A DNA stretch of 64,000 nt, from NCBI RefSeq assembly GCF_019655055.1, contig NZ_BPFA01000006.1, positions 1-64,000 on the forward strand, given 5' to 3'. The notes under the pieces are model-generated. The model ran no database searches. It worked only from the letters and a program-made list of their open reading frames with translations, and was not told the origin of the DNA. The stretch's first letter is position 1; every line of letters starts with the position of its first letter. The DNA is from Shewanella sp. MBTL60-112-B2. Its GTDB lineage: Bacteria; Pseudomonadota; Gammaproteobacteria; Enterobacterales; Shewanellaceae. The position numbers were made by a program, and so were the translations under genes. Below, one piece after another: positions 18,219 through 27,847 of the stretch.

Positions 18219-18758
18219 ATGCTAGCGAGACTCATGCACGACCATAAGCATATTGCTATTTTGCTTAAGGTTTTAAAGGCTAAATATACTAAGCTGGCCG
18301 CAGGTGAAGCGATAAACTATAACGTGGTACGAGATATAGTGGAATATATGCAAAGTTACGCTGAGCATAGCCACCATCCATTAGAAGAAATTATCTCAGA
18401 GTTTTATTGGAACAAGCTTGGCCGGTCACATATTAATGAAAAGCTGACTTCTGAGCACTTAAAATTAGGCGAAGCTTCTAGCTCCCTTATGGCGACGTTG
18501 AACCTGATTTTAAATGATATTGTGGTATCGAAAGAGCAGCTAGTTGCTGATTTAGAAAGTTATGTTCTGCTGCAGCAATCACATATGGAATACGAGGAGT
18601 CAACTGTATTCCCTAAGTGGAATACAGTCATTACCGATGAAGACTGGAAGAAAGTATCGACACTGTGTGACGCCCGTTTAATTGAAGACCCTTTGTTTAA
18701 TGAAAACGATAAAGCGTTATTTGAAGAGCTAAGGGAATACTTGGATACGGCAGATTAG
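18219..18758 (+). CDS. Hemerythrin HHE-domain protein
   Basis: Predicted non-haem di-iron, four-helix protein of 179 residues. The ATG at 18219 (MLARLMHDHKH) has GGAG seven bases upstream; ATG 18207 and GTG 18195 are alternatives. Candidate iron ligands lie in LMHDHKH, AEHSHHPLEE, TSEHLKLGEA and QQSHMEYEESTVFP, in HHE order. Proteins of this type bind O2 or NO or store iron. Similar Shewanella proteins have no assigned role that can be confirmed here. A shared terminator follows. Confidence 0.85.
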   Translation: MLARLMHDHKHIAILLKVLKAKYTKLAAGEAINYNVVRDIVEYMQSYAEHSHHPLEEIISEFYWNKLGRSHINEKLTSEHLKLGEASSSLMATLNLILNDIVVSKEQLVADLESYVLLQQSHMEYEESTVFPKWNTVITDEDWKKVSTLCDARLIEDPLFNENDKALFEELREYLDTAD

Positions 18759-18785
18759 TAAATCGTAACTTGTTTGGTAAAACTA

Positions 18786-18812
18786 AAAAAGAGCGCTGAG
18801 GCGCTCTTTTTG
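18786..18812. terminator. Bidirectional terminator
   Basis: AAAAGAGCGC-TGAG-GCGCTCTTTT with A and T runs on both sides, between the hemerythrin gene and the convergent DUF3545-type gene. Confidence 0.85.
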
Positions 18813-18820
18813 TTTTGTTA

Positions 18821-19006
18821 TCACATCAGGAGGGTGTCAAGCTCGCCACTGAAATTGTTATCCATTTCTTGAAGTTCCTTAAGTAAGCGGTGCTTCTCTT
18901 TTAGAGCTTCAATTTCACGCCACTTCCGCTTTTTATTGGAGCTTCTTGAGCGGCTTGGCTTCTCTACTATACTATCTAGCGCACTACCATAATCGAGTCG
19001 ATTCAT
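18821..19006 (-). CDS. Small basic protein, DUF3545-like
   Basis: 61 residues, mostly charged and probably helical. The core KKRKWREIEALKEKHRLLKEL resembles the DUF3545 family of short gammaproteobacterial proteins. A near-perfect AGGAGGT lies five bases before the ATG, so the gene is well translated. The Arg/Lys-rich first half could bind nucleic acid, but that is only an inference from charge. Confidence 0.75.
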   Translation of the reverse strand: MNRLDYGSALDSIVEKPSRSRSSNKKRKWREIEALKEKHRLLKELQEMDNNFSGELDTLLM

Positions 19007-19185
19007 GGCAACCTCCTGTTTTTTATTTTGTCTTCAATTTAATAGCATGATTTTTGTTCATGTTGCAACTAAAATGTTTCAAAAATGTTAAATCAGGGTG
19101 AAGTTTTAATGTTTTAGTTTTAGCTCGTGGTGGATGAATGTGGATGTATTTCAAGTTGTGGTGGAATACTCCGCTGTGAAAAAAC

Positions 19186-19212
19186 AAAAAAGCCAGTAGA
19201 AACTGGCTTTTT
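19186..19212 (-). terminator. Terminator of tal-pgi
   Basis: AAAGCCAGT-AGAA-ACTGGCTTT stem; T run on the minus strand. It follows the pgi stop. Confidence 0.8.
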
Positions 19213-19243
19213 GTCAGGCGTGGAAGGCTTGTACTGATTGCTA

Positions 19244-20881
19244 TTAAATATTGCCCTGTTTAAACAGGTTAATTAAACCATTGCTCGATGAGTCGAGCTC
19301 TTTGGCTTCAATTTCTGCGACTAGACGTTCTAGCACATCATTACCAAGCTGCTTACCTAACTCAACACCCCACTGATCGAAAGAGTTTATTTGCCAGATA
19401 GCGCCTTGAACAAAGGTTCTGTGCTCATAAAGGGCAATAAGTGAACCTAAGGTAGACGGAGTTAGCTTGTCCATCAAGATAGTGTTGCTTGGTTTATTAC
19501 CCGGCATCACTTTATGCTTAGCAATAAGCTGCTTTTGCTCTTCACCGAGATCGCTTTGATTAAGCTCGGCTAATGCCTCATCGAATGTTCTGCCCTGCAT
19601 CAATGCTTGGGTTTGTCCAAAGCAATTTGAAGCAAGTTGTACATGATGTTCACCCACAGGGTTGTGGCTATTTAGCGGCATGATAAAGTCAGCAGGGATA
19701 AGTGCAGTACCTTGATGCAGTAGCTGGTGGTATGCATGTTGGCCGTTGGTGCCTTCGCCTCCCCAAATAATAGGACCTGTGCTGTAATCAACATCAGTAC
19801 CGTTTAGGGTGACAGATTTACCGTTACTTTCCATATCGAGTTGTTGGAAGTAAGCAGGTAGTCCTCTTAAGTAATGATCATAAGTCAACACAACATGTGA
19901 CTGAGCATTAAAGAAGTTACCGTACCATAGAGAGAACATCCCCATAATTACCGGCATATTGCTTTCTAATGGGGTATTGGCAAAGTGCTCATCCATCTCA
20001 TGGGCACCAGCTAATAACTCGCGAAAGTTATCCATGCCGATAAGCAATGCAATAGGTAAACCAATAGCAGACCATAATGAGTAGCGGCCACCAACCCAGT
20101 CCCACATTGGGAAGATGTTGCTGGCGTCGATACCAAACTCAGTTGCTTTAGCAACATTAGAGCTTACCGCAACAAAGTGTTTAGCTACATCAGATTGCGA
20201 TGCACCTTGGCTTAAAAACCACTCTTTTGCCGTTAGCGTATTAGTGAGGGTTTCTTGCGTACCAAAAGACTTAGAAGACATCACAAACAGAGTTGTTTCT
20301 GGATTGAGTCCTTTAAGTTTTTCTGTGATAGAAGTACCGTCAACGTTTGCTACAAAGTGGCAGTTTAACTCTCCGGTCCAATATGGACGTAGAGCTTGAG
20401 AAACGATTTTAGGGCCTAAGAAGGAGCCGCCAATACCTATACTAACAACGTCGGTAATAGTTTTACCGGTATAACCTTTCCACTGACCAGAAGTCAGCGA
20501 CTCGACGAACTCACCCATTTTTGCCAATGTTTGCTGAACTTCGGCAACAATATTATTGCCATCAACATTAATGACTTTGTCAGCAGGGGTACGCAGAGCC
20601 GTGTGCAATACCGCACGTTGTTCTGTGTTGTTGATTGCCTGTCCAGCAAACATCGCCTTAATCTTCGATTCAAGCTGAGAGTCTTTGGCTAAATTAAACA
20701 GTAATGACATTGTCTCTTGTGAAGCACGGTTTTTAGAGAAATCTAAAAATAGGCCACATGCTTGAGTCGACATATTACTGAAGCGTTCAGGTTCAGAAGA
20801 AAAGAGTTCGCGCATATGAGGAAGGACTTTACTGTGCTTCTCAAGTGCTTGCCAGCTAGCTTGTTGAGTGAGTTCTGTCAT
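19244..20881 (-). CDS. pgi: Glucose-6-phosphate isomerase
   Basis: 545-residue cytosolic enzyme interconverting glucose 6-phosphate and fructose 6-phosphate. Diagnostic segments are [24 protein letters not shown] (sugar-phosphate binding), [16 protein letters not shown], and [20 protein letters not shown] with the catalytic His. Length matches the family. It lies 17 bases downstream of tal, so the two are cotranscribed and link upper glycolysis to the pentose phosphate pathway. Regulation is expected from the tal promoter. Confidence 0.97.
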   Translation of the reverse strand: MTELTQQASWQALEKHSKVLPHMRELFSSEPERFSNMSTQACGLFLDFSKNRASQETMSLLFNLAKDSQLESKIKAMFAGQAINNTEQRAVLHTALRTPADKVINVDGNNIVAEVQQTLAKMGEFVESLTSGQWKGYTGKTITDVVSIGIGGSFLGPKIVSQALRPYWTGELNCHFVANVDGTSITEKLKGLNPETTLFVMSSKSFGTQETLTNTLTAKEWFLSQGASQSDVAKHFVAVSSNVAKATEFGIDASNIFPMWDWVGGRYSLWSAIGLPIALLIGMDNFRELLAGAHEMDEHFANTPLESNMPVIMGMFSLWYGNFFNAQSHVVLTYDHYLRGLPAYFQQLDMESNGKSVTLNGTDVDYSTGPIIWGGEGTNGQHAYHQLLHQGTALIPADFIMPLNSHNPVGEHHVQLASNCFGQTQALMQGRTFDEALAELNQSDLGEEQKQLIAKHKVMPGNKPSNTILMDKLTPSTLGSLIALYEHRTFVQGAIWQINSFDQWGVELGKQLGNDVLERLVAEIEAKELDSSSNGLINLFKQGNI

Positions 20882-20898
20882 TGTCTTGTCCTATTCCG

Positions 20899-21855
20899 TT
20901 AAGACGAAAGCTTTTCTTTAAGCATAACTTCAAGCTTACCCTGATCGATAGCGAAGTTACGAATACCCTCGGCTAGCTTCTCAACTGCCATAGGATCTTC
21001 GTTGAACTCCCAACGGAACTGGGCTTCAGTCATGCTCGCTTCAGGTGCAACCACTTCGGTTGCTGCAAGTAGCTTTTGGACGATAGGGGTGCTGCTATTT
21101 TGTAACTCTTCTAGAAGTGCTGGGCCGATGGTAAGGCGGTCACAACCTGCAAGTTCAATTATCTCGCCTGTGTTACGGAAGCTTGCGCCCATAACAACAG
21201 TATTAAAACCATGACGTTTGTAGTAGTCGTAGATACTCGTTACTGATACGACACCTGGGTCTTCAGCGGCGCTATATTCAAGACCTGTATCTTTCTTGTA
21301 CCAGTCAAGGATACGACCAACGAAAGGAGAAATTAGGTAAACCCCAGCTTCTGCACATGCACGTGCCTGAGCGAAGCTAAATAGCAAGGTTAAGTTACAG
21401 TTAATCCCTTCTTGCTCAAGTTGCTTAGCAGCACAAATGCCTTCCCAAGTAGACGCTAACTTAATAAGGATACGAGACTTGTCGATCCCTGCGGCCTGGT
21501 AAAGATTAATCAGCTTGTGCGCTTTGGCGATTGAGCCTTCTTTATCGAATGAAAGACGGGCATCGACTTCAGTTGAAATGCGACCTGGAACAATTTTTAA
21601 GATCTCAAGACCAATATTGACGGCAAGTTTATCACCGGCATCTTCAATCTGTTGCGCTAATACGTCACTTTGGCCTTTGGCCCATTCGATGGCGTTTTCG
21701 ATTAATGCACTGTACTCAGGGATTTCAGATGCTTTTAAAATAAGAGAGGGGTTGGTCGTGGCGTCTTCTGGCTGGTAGCGTTTTATGGCTTCAATATCGC
21801 CAGTATCGGCAACAATTGTAGTGAAAGCTTTAAGTTGTTCTAATGTGTTGGCCAT
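20899..21855 (-). CDS. tal: Transaldolase
   Basis: 318-residue pentose-phosphate enzyme. The ATG at 21855 ([11 protein letters not shown]) is preferred over a GTG three codons upstream that overlaps the AAGGA ribosome binding site. The Schiff-base lysine is Lys132 in [13 protein letters not shown], the same number as in E. coli TalB; DATTNPSL is also conserved. It is first in tal-pgi. A HexR-like operator (13/15) lies 93 bases upstream, fitting the known HexR control of central carbon genes in Shewanella. Confidence 0.97.
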   Translation of the reverse strand: MANTLEQLKAFTTIVADTGDIEAIKRYQPEDATTNPSLILKASEIPEYSALIENAIEWAKGQSDVLAQQIEDAGDKLAVNIGLEILKIVPGRISTEVDARLSFDKEGSIAKAHKLINLYQAAGIDKSRILIKLASTWEGICAAKQLEQEGINCNLTLLFSFAQARACAEAGVYLISPFVGRILDWYKKDTGLEYSAAEDPGVVSVTSIYDYYKRHGFNTVVMGASFRNTGEIIELAGCDRLTIGPALLEELQNSSTPIVQKLLAATEVVAPEASMTEAQFRWEFNEDPMAVEKLAEGIRNFAIDQGKLEVMLKEKLSS

Positions 21856-21947
21856 GTGTATCACATCCTTACTCTAGGAACTGCATCGATTGGACAATTA
21901 ATTTAGCAGCTATTAAAAGCCATTTTAATGAACATTCCAACTATATA

Positions 21948-21962
21948 TGAAAAAAAATTACA
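21948..21962. promoter_or_regulatory. Putative HexR operator upstream of tal-pgi
   Basis: TGAAAAAAAATTACA matches 13 of 15 positions of the HexR palindrome TGTAATwwwATTACA: the right half is perfect, the left has two mismatches. An AT-rich background lowers the significance. Confidence 0.45.
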
Positions 21963-22086
21963 CAAAAGTTGCAAAAAATCATTTTAAGCGTGTTTTTTGG
22001 TAATCTAAGTACAAGATTCTGCTAAAAATTGTTGTTGGGTAAAAGTTTAATCAAGAAGTATAGCGTTTTTATGAAGGCATAAAATT

Positions 22087-22123
22087 AAAAAGGCTCACGG
22101 TTGTGATAACCGTGAGCCTTTAC
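22087..22123 (-). terminator. Terminator of the OmpA-type porin gene
   Basis: 14-bp perfect stem (22089-22102 with 22108-22121) and a T run on the minus strand, 16 bases after the stop codon. Confidence 0.85.
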
Positions 22124-22138
22124 TATCGAGTGTTGACT

Positions 22139-23221
22139 TTATTTAAGCACTGGAGTGACAGCTATATCTGTAACATGTGCTTCTATACGACGGTTTGCAG
22201 CGTTAGCTTCTGCAGAATTGCCTTCCATTAACGGCCTTGTTATACCGTAACCTTTAGTTGAAACTCTGCCCGGTTCAATACCGTATTCGTTAATAAGAAC
22301 CTCTGCAACCCCGATTGCACGGCGTTCAGAAAGATCCATATTGTAGTCGGCTTTACCAGTATTAGAGGCGTAACCTGAAATCGTCACCGTAGAGTTAGGG
22401 TGCTGTCTCATATACGTAGCTAACTCAGTCATAGCACCATATGAAGACTTCTCTACTTTATCGGAGTTATTAGCAAACTTAGCTGCAATATCAAGCTGCG
22501 TCTCTACTTCTAGGTAGATAGGACAACCGTTCTCATCAACCTTATACTCAAATGGCGTATTTGGACACTGATCCATATCGTCGTTGACACCATCATTGTC
22601 TGAGTCTAGTACTGGAACAACAGGCTTAGCTTTACTACCAAAGCGATAGCTTAGCTCAAGACCCCAGTAGTTACTTTCCATCTCTAGGGTTTTCCACTTA
22701 TCTTCGTCAAGGTTCTCATAGCGACGATATTTGGCTTGCAGCTTTAGGTTGTCAGTAATGTTGTAACCAATACCTGCACCAACGTAAGGCGCTACACCGT
22801 TATCGCTATAGTATTCGCTACCGTAATTCTTATTGTTAGAGATCACGTAGTTGAAGGCACCCGCTTCAGCAGACAGACTCCAATCACCCGCGAATGGCCA
22901 AAATGCTACCAGGCCAAGGTTCATGCCTTTGGCGCCGACATCATTTAGCTTGTTAGAGTAGTCAACCCATTCAGCGCGGCCTAGATCACGATAACCTAGC
23001 TCAGCGCCAAAGTAGTCATTAAATAAATAACCTGCGAATACGTCCCATGCATATGGGTCGTCCTTACCACAGCTCTTCATGGTTTTTTGGTCACAATTGG
23101 GTTCGTAGTTATTGATGCCGACACCGCCACCTACATACCAGGGGCTCATGCCATCAGCTGCGCTAGCAGCAAAAGGTAACATCGAAGTAAGCAGAACTGC
23201 TTTTAGAGTGTTGTTCATCAT
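22139..23221 (-). CDS. OmpA-family outer membrane protein
   Basis: 360 residues. A signal peptide of 21 residues ends at FAASA. Residues ~22-195 form an OmpA-type eight-stranded barrel (WYVGGGVGINNYEP...SNYWGLELSYRFG). A calcium-binding thrombospondin-3-like repeat follows (DSDNDGVNDDMDQCPNTP, ~207-224). Residues ~240-345 are an OmpA C-terminal peptidoglycan-binding domain with ISGYASNTGKADYNMDLSERRA. It anchors the outer membrane to the cell wall and stabilises the envelope. AAGGA lies six bases before the first ATG. It stands alone with its own terminator. Confidence 0.92.
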   Translation of the reverse strand: MMNNTLKAVLLTSMLPFAASAADGMSPWYVGGGVGINNYEPNCDQKTMKSCGKDDPYAWDVFAGYLFNDYFGAELGYRDLGRAEWVDYSNKLNDVGAKGMNLGLVAFWPFAGDWSLSAEAGAFNYVISNNKNYGSEYYSDNGVAPYVGAGIGYNITDNLKLQAKYRRYENLDEDKWKTLEMESNYWGLELSYRFGSKAKPVVPVLDSDNDGVNDDMDQCPNTPFEYKVDENGCPIYLEVETQLDIAAKFANNSDKVEKSSYGAMTELATYMRQHPNSTVTISGYASNTGKADYNMDLSERRAIGVAEVLINEYGIEPGRVSTKGYGITRPLMEGNSAEANAANRRIEAHVTDIAVTPVLK

Positions 23222-23393
23222 TCAAAATCCTTATGTGTTATGAAAACTTTCTCCGACTGCCTTTATTAAATATAAGCAGCGCTAGCGCTTATTACGGAGC
23301 TCCCTTTATGTTTTAGCTAGCTGACACTATTATCTGCTGTAAATGTAATATTTTCCACTTCGATTGTTAATTTTTATGGATAATTCAAGTTGC

Positions 23394-23420
23394 AAAAAAG
23401 GGCGCTTTAAAAAGCGCCCT
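23394..23420 (-). terminator. Terminator of phosphoketolase
   Basis: AGGGCGCTTT/AAAGCGCCCT stem with a T run on the minus strand, 37 bases after the stop codon. Confidence 0.85.
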
Positions 23421-23456
23421 AAAATTAACAGTGAAATAAGCTTCCAAATGAGGCTA

Positions 23457-25823
23457 TTATCGGGTCCAGACCCAGTTCTCAATGCTTTCAGGGTCAACCC
23501 CGTTAGCTTTGATGTAATTTCTGTGGTCGACTAAGCGCTGCAGCATGTCTGTGGTGATAGCTACATGCTGAGTTTCATCAATAACGCTCTGCTGGAATAG
23601 CTTGTAAGCCATGTCAATAACCAAGTGATAACGTGAAGTACCGTTACGTACGCCCATATCAAATGGTGTTGTCGTTGAACCTTCCTCTTCATAACCTTTG
23701 ATTCTGAAGCGCTTACTGCCTTTATAGTCAAACACAAGTTTCTTAATAGTGTTTGGATAGCCGTGGTAGTTAAATACCACGCCTTTATCAGCGGTAAAGA
23801 CTTCATCCATTAACCAAGGTTTACTTTGGAACTCTAAGCTACCGAGGCCACTACTTGTTAGCTCTGTAACGCTCACGAAACGAATTCTAACTCGTGGTAA
23901 GAGCTCACGAATGAGTACCAATGCAGCCATTGCTTCTTGCGTGACGTAGTCACCACAACCGACAAGCACTACATCTGGATTTTCATCTGAAGCAAAATCC
24001 CAAACCATGACTCCGTCTTTAGCTTGTGTGCGGGCTTCATCGAGCGTTAGCCATTGTGGCAGATCTTTCTTACCAGCAACTAAGATGTTTAACTTGTCAC
24101 GGTCGGCATAGGCGCGCTCGGTATAAACCAATGTGCTGTTACCATCAGCGGGTAAATAAGCTGAAATGATCTTAGGGTGTTTCTCTAGCATCGCACCGAG
24201 GAAGGATGGATTTTGATGTGAGTAACCGTTGTGATCTTGACGCTCAAGTAGCGATGACAATACTACGTTGCAAGCTGGTACCGGTTTACGGAAGTGAACT
24301 CCTTGGCTAGCGTAAACGTATTTACAGTATTGGTCGGCCATTGATGAGACAACTTGTGAGAAGGCCTCATAAGTTGGGAACATCGCATGGCGTCCCGTTA
24401 CTGTGTAGCCATGTAGCATACCGAACAGTAGATTTTCAGATAGTAGCTCGATGACTCGGCCATCACGGGACATGTCTTCATCCCAGCTTTCGATAGGCCA
24501 CTGCCATGCTCGGCTTGTTTCTTCAAACACAGCTTGTAGTTGGTTTGAATAGGTTTCATCTGGGCAGAAAATACGTAGATTGCGTTGGTCGCGGTTGAGC
24601 TTGAATGCATCACGCATCCATTCACCCATCTTAAACATAGATAAGCCACGATGACCGCGTGGAGTTTCAGGGCCGTAGGCAAGCTTTTCAAGATCGGGGT
24701 TGGCTAAAGCTCTAACCACTTCACCACCGTAACTTAAATGTTGGCGGCCACAAGTGAGTTCTTTAGGTGGTAGAAGAGACTGAATGTCTTCATCGAAGAT
24801 CAACTCACCTTTATCGTTGATACTATATAGCTCGCTGAACTTATAGCTGGCTAACCAAGTATTAAGCGCATCTAGGTGACCTTTATCACTGGCACACTTA
24901 TTAACGATAACTTGGTGGGATTCACAGTTACCTTCTAATTTCTTGCCATTAAACTCAGCAGTACCAGTCCAGCCTTTTGCCGTACGCATCAAAATCACTG
25001 GCCAGCGTGGTTTAACAATGTCTTCGCCTGCACGAGCTCGGGTCTGGATGTCATTGATCATTTCATATGACTTATCCATGGCCGCAGCCATTTGTACGTA
25101 GACGTCTTCTTCGAGCTGATCATCCACAATAATTGGGTAATAGCCTAAGCCTCTAAACTCAAGATCGAGTTCTTCATGGCTCATACGACCCATACGAGTT
25201 GGGCCAGAGATCTTATAGCCATTAATATGTACGATAGGTAGTACTGCACCATTGTTCTTTGGTGAAACAAGGCGGTTAGCGTACCAAGATGCTGCTAGCG
25301 GCCCTGTTTCAGATTCGCCGTCACCAATTAAACAGGCAGCGATAAGATCGGGATTATCTAACACGGCGCCCCAAGCAACAGAGAGCGAATAACCTAATTC
25401 CCCTCCCTCTAGAATTTGACCAGGAGCTTCAGGGTTTGCATGAGAAGGATAGCCATAGGCCGCTGAGAACTTCTGGCAAATATCGGTAATACCGTCTTCA
25501 TTATATGGAATGGTGTCTGGGTAGAAATGGCTCAAGGAGCCTTCCATAAACAGGTTTGCTTGAACGGCAGGGAAACCATGGCCTGGGCCAACCAAGTAAA
25601 CGAAGGAGCGGTTGTGCTTTGTGATAAGTCTATTGACGTTAGCATAAACAAAGTTGATACCTGGACATGTTCCCCAGTGGCCAAGTAGTCTAGGCTTGAT
25701 ATCGGTATGTTCGAGTGCGCGTTTATGCAGCACGTTTTTCTTTAAGTAAATTTGTGATGTCGCTAGAAAGTTAGTTGCTCGAACAAACTTCTTTAGTGCG
25801 ACAATTTCTTGCTGATGTGCCAT
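23457..25823 (-). CDS. Xylulose-5-phosphate / fructose-6-phosphate phosphoketolase
   Basis: Thiamine-diphosphate enzyme of 788 residues that splits xylulose 5-phosphate (or fructose 6-phosphate) to acetyl phosphate and a shorter aldose phosphate. The ATG at 25823 (MAHQQEIVAL) follows GGGGA; an in-frame ATG four codons earlier lacks a ribosome binding site. Family segments: LLGHWGTCPGINFVYANVN, GPGHGFPA, LIGDGESETGPLA (ThDP/Mg2+ binding) and NGYKISGPTRMG. It offers a bypass from sugar phosphates to acetate, related to the adjacent tal-pgi. A perfect HexR-type palindrome lies upstream. Preference for xylulose or fructose substrate cannot be told. Confidence 0.95.
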   Translation of the reverse strand: MAHQQEIVALKKFVRATNFLATSQIYLKKNVLHKRALEHTDIKPRLLGHWGTCPGINFVYANVNRLITKHNRSFVYLVGPGHGFPAVQANLFMEGSLSHFYPDTIPYNEDGITDICQKFSAAYGYPSHANPEAPGQILEGGELGYSLSVAWGAVLDNPDLIAACLIGDGESETGPLAASWYANRLVSPKNNGAVLPIVHINGYKISGPTRMGRMSHEELDLEFRGLGYYPIIVDDQLEEDVYVQMAAAMDKSYEMINDIQTRARAGEDIVKPRWPVILMRTAKGWTGTAEFNGKKLEGNCESHQVIVNKCASDKGHLDALNTWLASYKFSELYSINDKGELIFDEDIQSLLPPKELTCGRQHLSYGGEVVRALANPDLEKLAYGPETPRGHRGLSMFKMGEWMRDAFKLNRDQRNLRIFCPDETYSNQLQAVFEETSRAWQWPIESWDEDMSRDGRVIELLSENLLFGMLHGYTVTGRHAMFPTYEAFSQVVSSMADQYCKYVYASQGVHFRKPVPACNVVLSSLLERQDHNGYSHQNPSFLGAMLEKHPKIISAYLPADGNSTLVYTERAYADRDKLNILVAGKKDLPQWLTLDEARTQAKDGVMVWDFASDENPDVVLVGCGDYVTQEAMAALVLIRELLPRVRIRFVSVTELTSSGLGSLEFQSKPWLMDEVFTADKGVVFNYHGYPNTIKKLVFDYKGSKRFRIKGYEEEGSTTTPFDMGVRNGTSRYHLVIDMAYKLFQQSVIDETQHVAITTDMLQRLVDHRNYIKANGVDPESIENWVWTR

Positions 25824-25881
25824 AAATATCCCCATTTACGTAATCATAAAGTTAAACAAATTTCATAATAGTCACTATATT

Positions 25882-25896
25882 TGTAATTTTATTACA
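25882..25896. promoter_or_regulatory. HexR operator upstream of phosphoketolase
   Basis: TGTAATTTTATTACA is a perfect palindrome (extending to TTG...CAA) and matches the HexR consensus TGTAATwwwATTACA known from Shewanella. It is 59 bases upstream of the phosphoketolase start codon. HexR senses 2-keto-3-deoxy-6-phosphogluconate and controls central carbon genes. Confidence 0.75.
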
Positions 25897-26039
25897 AAAA
25901 CGTGGCCTAGCTCCGATTTATTGAAAGCAATTTGTACAAAAAGTATAGTCATTTGCATGTGAATGTTGTGTTAATTTGGTTATTTTGGGTCGAGGTGTTT
26001 GTGTTGGTCTGTGATGCAGATGTCAGGTAAGTGCTGAAC

Positions 26040-26055
26040 TGTGATCTATATCGCT
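26040..26055. promoter_or_regulatory. CRP-like site upstream of the symporter
   Basis: TGTGATCTATATCGCT has a perfect left CRP pentamer and a degenerate right half (TCGCT). It is 190 bases upstream of the symporter start, so relevance is uncertain. Confidence 0.35.
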
Positions 26056-26246
26056 CGGGGTTGAAGCAATGCTATGCTATTTTGCTGCGCGGAATACAGC
26101 AGGCGTGATGTAGTTTTTTCACGTTTAAGACAATTTGAAAATAAAATCTGCTGTTATTTAAATACTTAGGAAGGTTTAATACAGGATAGACACCATCGAG
26201 GGCTGGGACTGGCTTGATTGGGGTTTGTCATGGGGATTGAAATAAT

Positions 26247-27734
26247 ATGATAGAAACAACGATTAACTTTCTCAATGCGTTACTTTGGGGAAAGCTATTA
26301 GTATATGGTCTGGTCGGCGCCGGACTGTATTTTACAGTTCGACTGGCATTTATTCAGCTTACTCATTTTAAGCATTCTGGCGAAATTATGCTTAAAAGTA
26401 GACAAGGCGGAGGTCGACAAGGCCTTTCATCTTTCCAGGTTTTCTGTACCAGCATGGCAGCTCGTGTAGGCGCTGGTAATATGGCTGGTGTAGCTGTTGC
26501 GATTACGGCGGCAGGCCCAGGTGCTGTATTTTGGATGTGGCTTATTGCCATACTAGGTATGGCTACCGCAATGGTAGAGTCAACATTGGCACAGGTTTAT
26601 AAAGTGCGCGATCAAGACGGCCAATTCCGTGGCGGTCCTTCCTATTATATGGAAAAAGGCCTTGGTCAACGTTGGATGGGGATCTTATTCTCAATCTTCC
26701 TGATTATCGCTTTCGGTCTGGTATTTAATGCTGTTCAAGCCAACACCATTACAGGTGCAATGACACAGGTCTTTAACTTGGATGCGACTTATGTCGGCAT
26801 CGGGATTGTGATCGCTAGTGCCTTCGTGATTATGGGGGGCTTGAAGAAAGTGGCGAAGGTATCGGAAATTGTTGTTCCGATTATGGCTGTAGCCTATATC
26901 TTGATTGCTTTTGTTGTTGTTGCAATGAACTTCGAGAAGCTTCCAGACGTATTTATGTTGGTGATTAAGAGTGCATTCGGTCTACAAGAAGCCGTTGCTG
27001 GTGGTGTGGCTTATACTATCGCTCAGGCTATGCAGGCGGGGATTGCGCGCGGACTATTCTCTAACGAAGCGGGTATGGGGAGCGCGGCAAACGTCGCAGC
27101 AAGTGCATCTCCAAATCCTAATCACCCAGCTTCGCAAGGCTTTGTACAGATGATGGGAGTGTTTGTTGATACTATCGTTATCTGTACTGCAACAGCGGCT
27201 ATTATTTTGTTAGCGGGCGACTTGGGCTCTGATGGCGATGGTATTAAGCTAACTATCGAGGCACTGACTCAGCATGTTGGCCCATGGGGCGGCGGATTCG
27301 TTGCATTAGCAATTTTGTTATTCTGCTTTACTTCCATTATTGCAAACTACTCATACGCTGAAACCAATGTGATTTTCTTATCGGGTAACAGTAAGAAAGC
27401 ACTACCTATCTTTAGAATATGTGTTTTAGGTATGGTGATGTTTGGTGCTGTAGCTAAGATTGGCCTAGTGTGGAACTTAGCCGATGTGTCGATGGGCTTA
27501 ATGGCTACCGTTAATATTATCGCTTTACTGTTATTGTCTGGTTTAGCTGTTCGAGTGATTAATGATTATCGCCAACAATTAAAGAGCGGCGAAACGCCAA
27601 CTTTCGATGCGAGTAAGTTCCCAGAGCTTTCTAACTTAGAAGGCGGGATCTGGACGAGTAAAACTGTTGAAGAAGAAGCTAAGGCACAGGCTAAGGCCGA
27701 AGCTCAGGCTGAAGCAGATACGACTCGTGCTTAA
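26247..27734 (+). CDS. Sodium:alanine symporter, AGCS family
   Basis: 495-residue inner-membrane carrier with about 11 helices. Family segments: GLSSFQVFCTSMAARVGAGNMAGVAVAI (substrate-site region), FRGGPSYYMEKGLG, and ARGLFSNEAGMGSAANVAA. It imports alanine or glycine with Na+. The last ~20 residues are an Ala/Glu/Lys-rich hydrophilic tail (EEEAKAQAKAEAQAEA), probably a cytoplasmic helix, not conserved in the core family. The ATG follows GGGGA at a rather long spacing. It is monocistronic, with a strong terminator. Confidence 0.92.
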   Translation: MIETTINFLNALLWGKLLVYGLVGAGLYFTVRLAFIQLTHFKHSGEIMLKSRQGGGRQGLSSFQVFCTSMAARVGAGNMAGVAVAITAAGPGAVFWMWLIAILGMATAMVESTLAQVYKVRDQDGQFRGGPSYYMEKGLGQRWMGILFSIFLIIAFGLVFNAVQANTITGAMTQVFNLDATYVGIGIVIASAFVIMGGLKKVAKVSEIVVPIMAVAYILIAFVVVAMNFEKLPDVFMLVIKSAFGLQEAVAGGVAYTIAQAMQAGIARGLFSNEAGMGSAANVAASASPNPNHPASQGFVQMMGVFVDTIVICTATAAIILLAGDLGSDGDGIKLTIEALTQHVGPWGGGFVALAILLFCFTSIIANYSYAETNVIFLSGNSKKALPIFRICVLGMVMFGAVAKIGLVWNLADVSMGLMATVNIIALLLLSGLAVRVINDYRQQLKSGETPTFDASKFPELSNLEGGIWTSKTVEEEAKAQAKAEAQAEADTTRA

Positions 27735-27760
27735 TCTATAAGCTTTATCAGTACAATCTA

Positions 27761-27791
27761 AAAAACCACGCTGTTAAAGCGTGGTTTTTTT
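27761..27791 (+). terminator. Terminator of the AGCS symporter gene
   Basis: AAAAACCACGCT-GTTAA-AGCGTGGTTTTT stem with a T run. Confidence 0.9.
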
Positions 27792-27847
27792 GTTTTAGTT
27801 CAGTATGATTGTCCCAGTTTAAGAATTTATCTTTTAAGGACTTTTGC

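Larger units (their letters stand above)
25824..26246. other. Divergent intergenic region between phosphoketolase and the AGCS symporter
   Basis: About 420 bases without a gene. It contains the HexR palindrome near phosphoketolase and a CRP-like sequence nearer the symporter, so it holds two divergent promoters. Confidence 0.5.
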
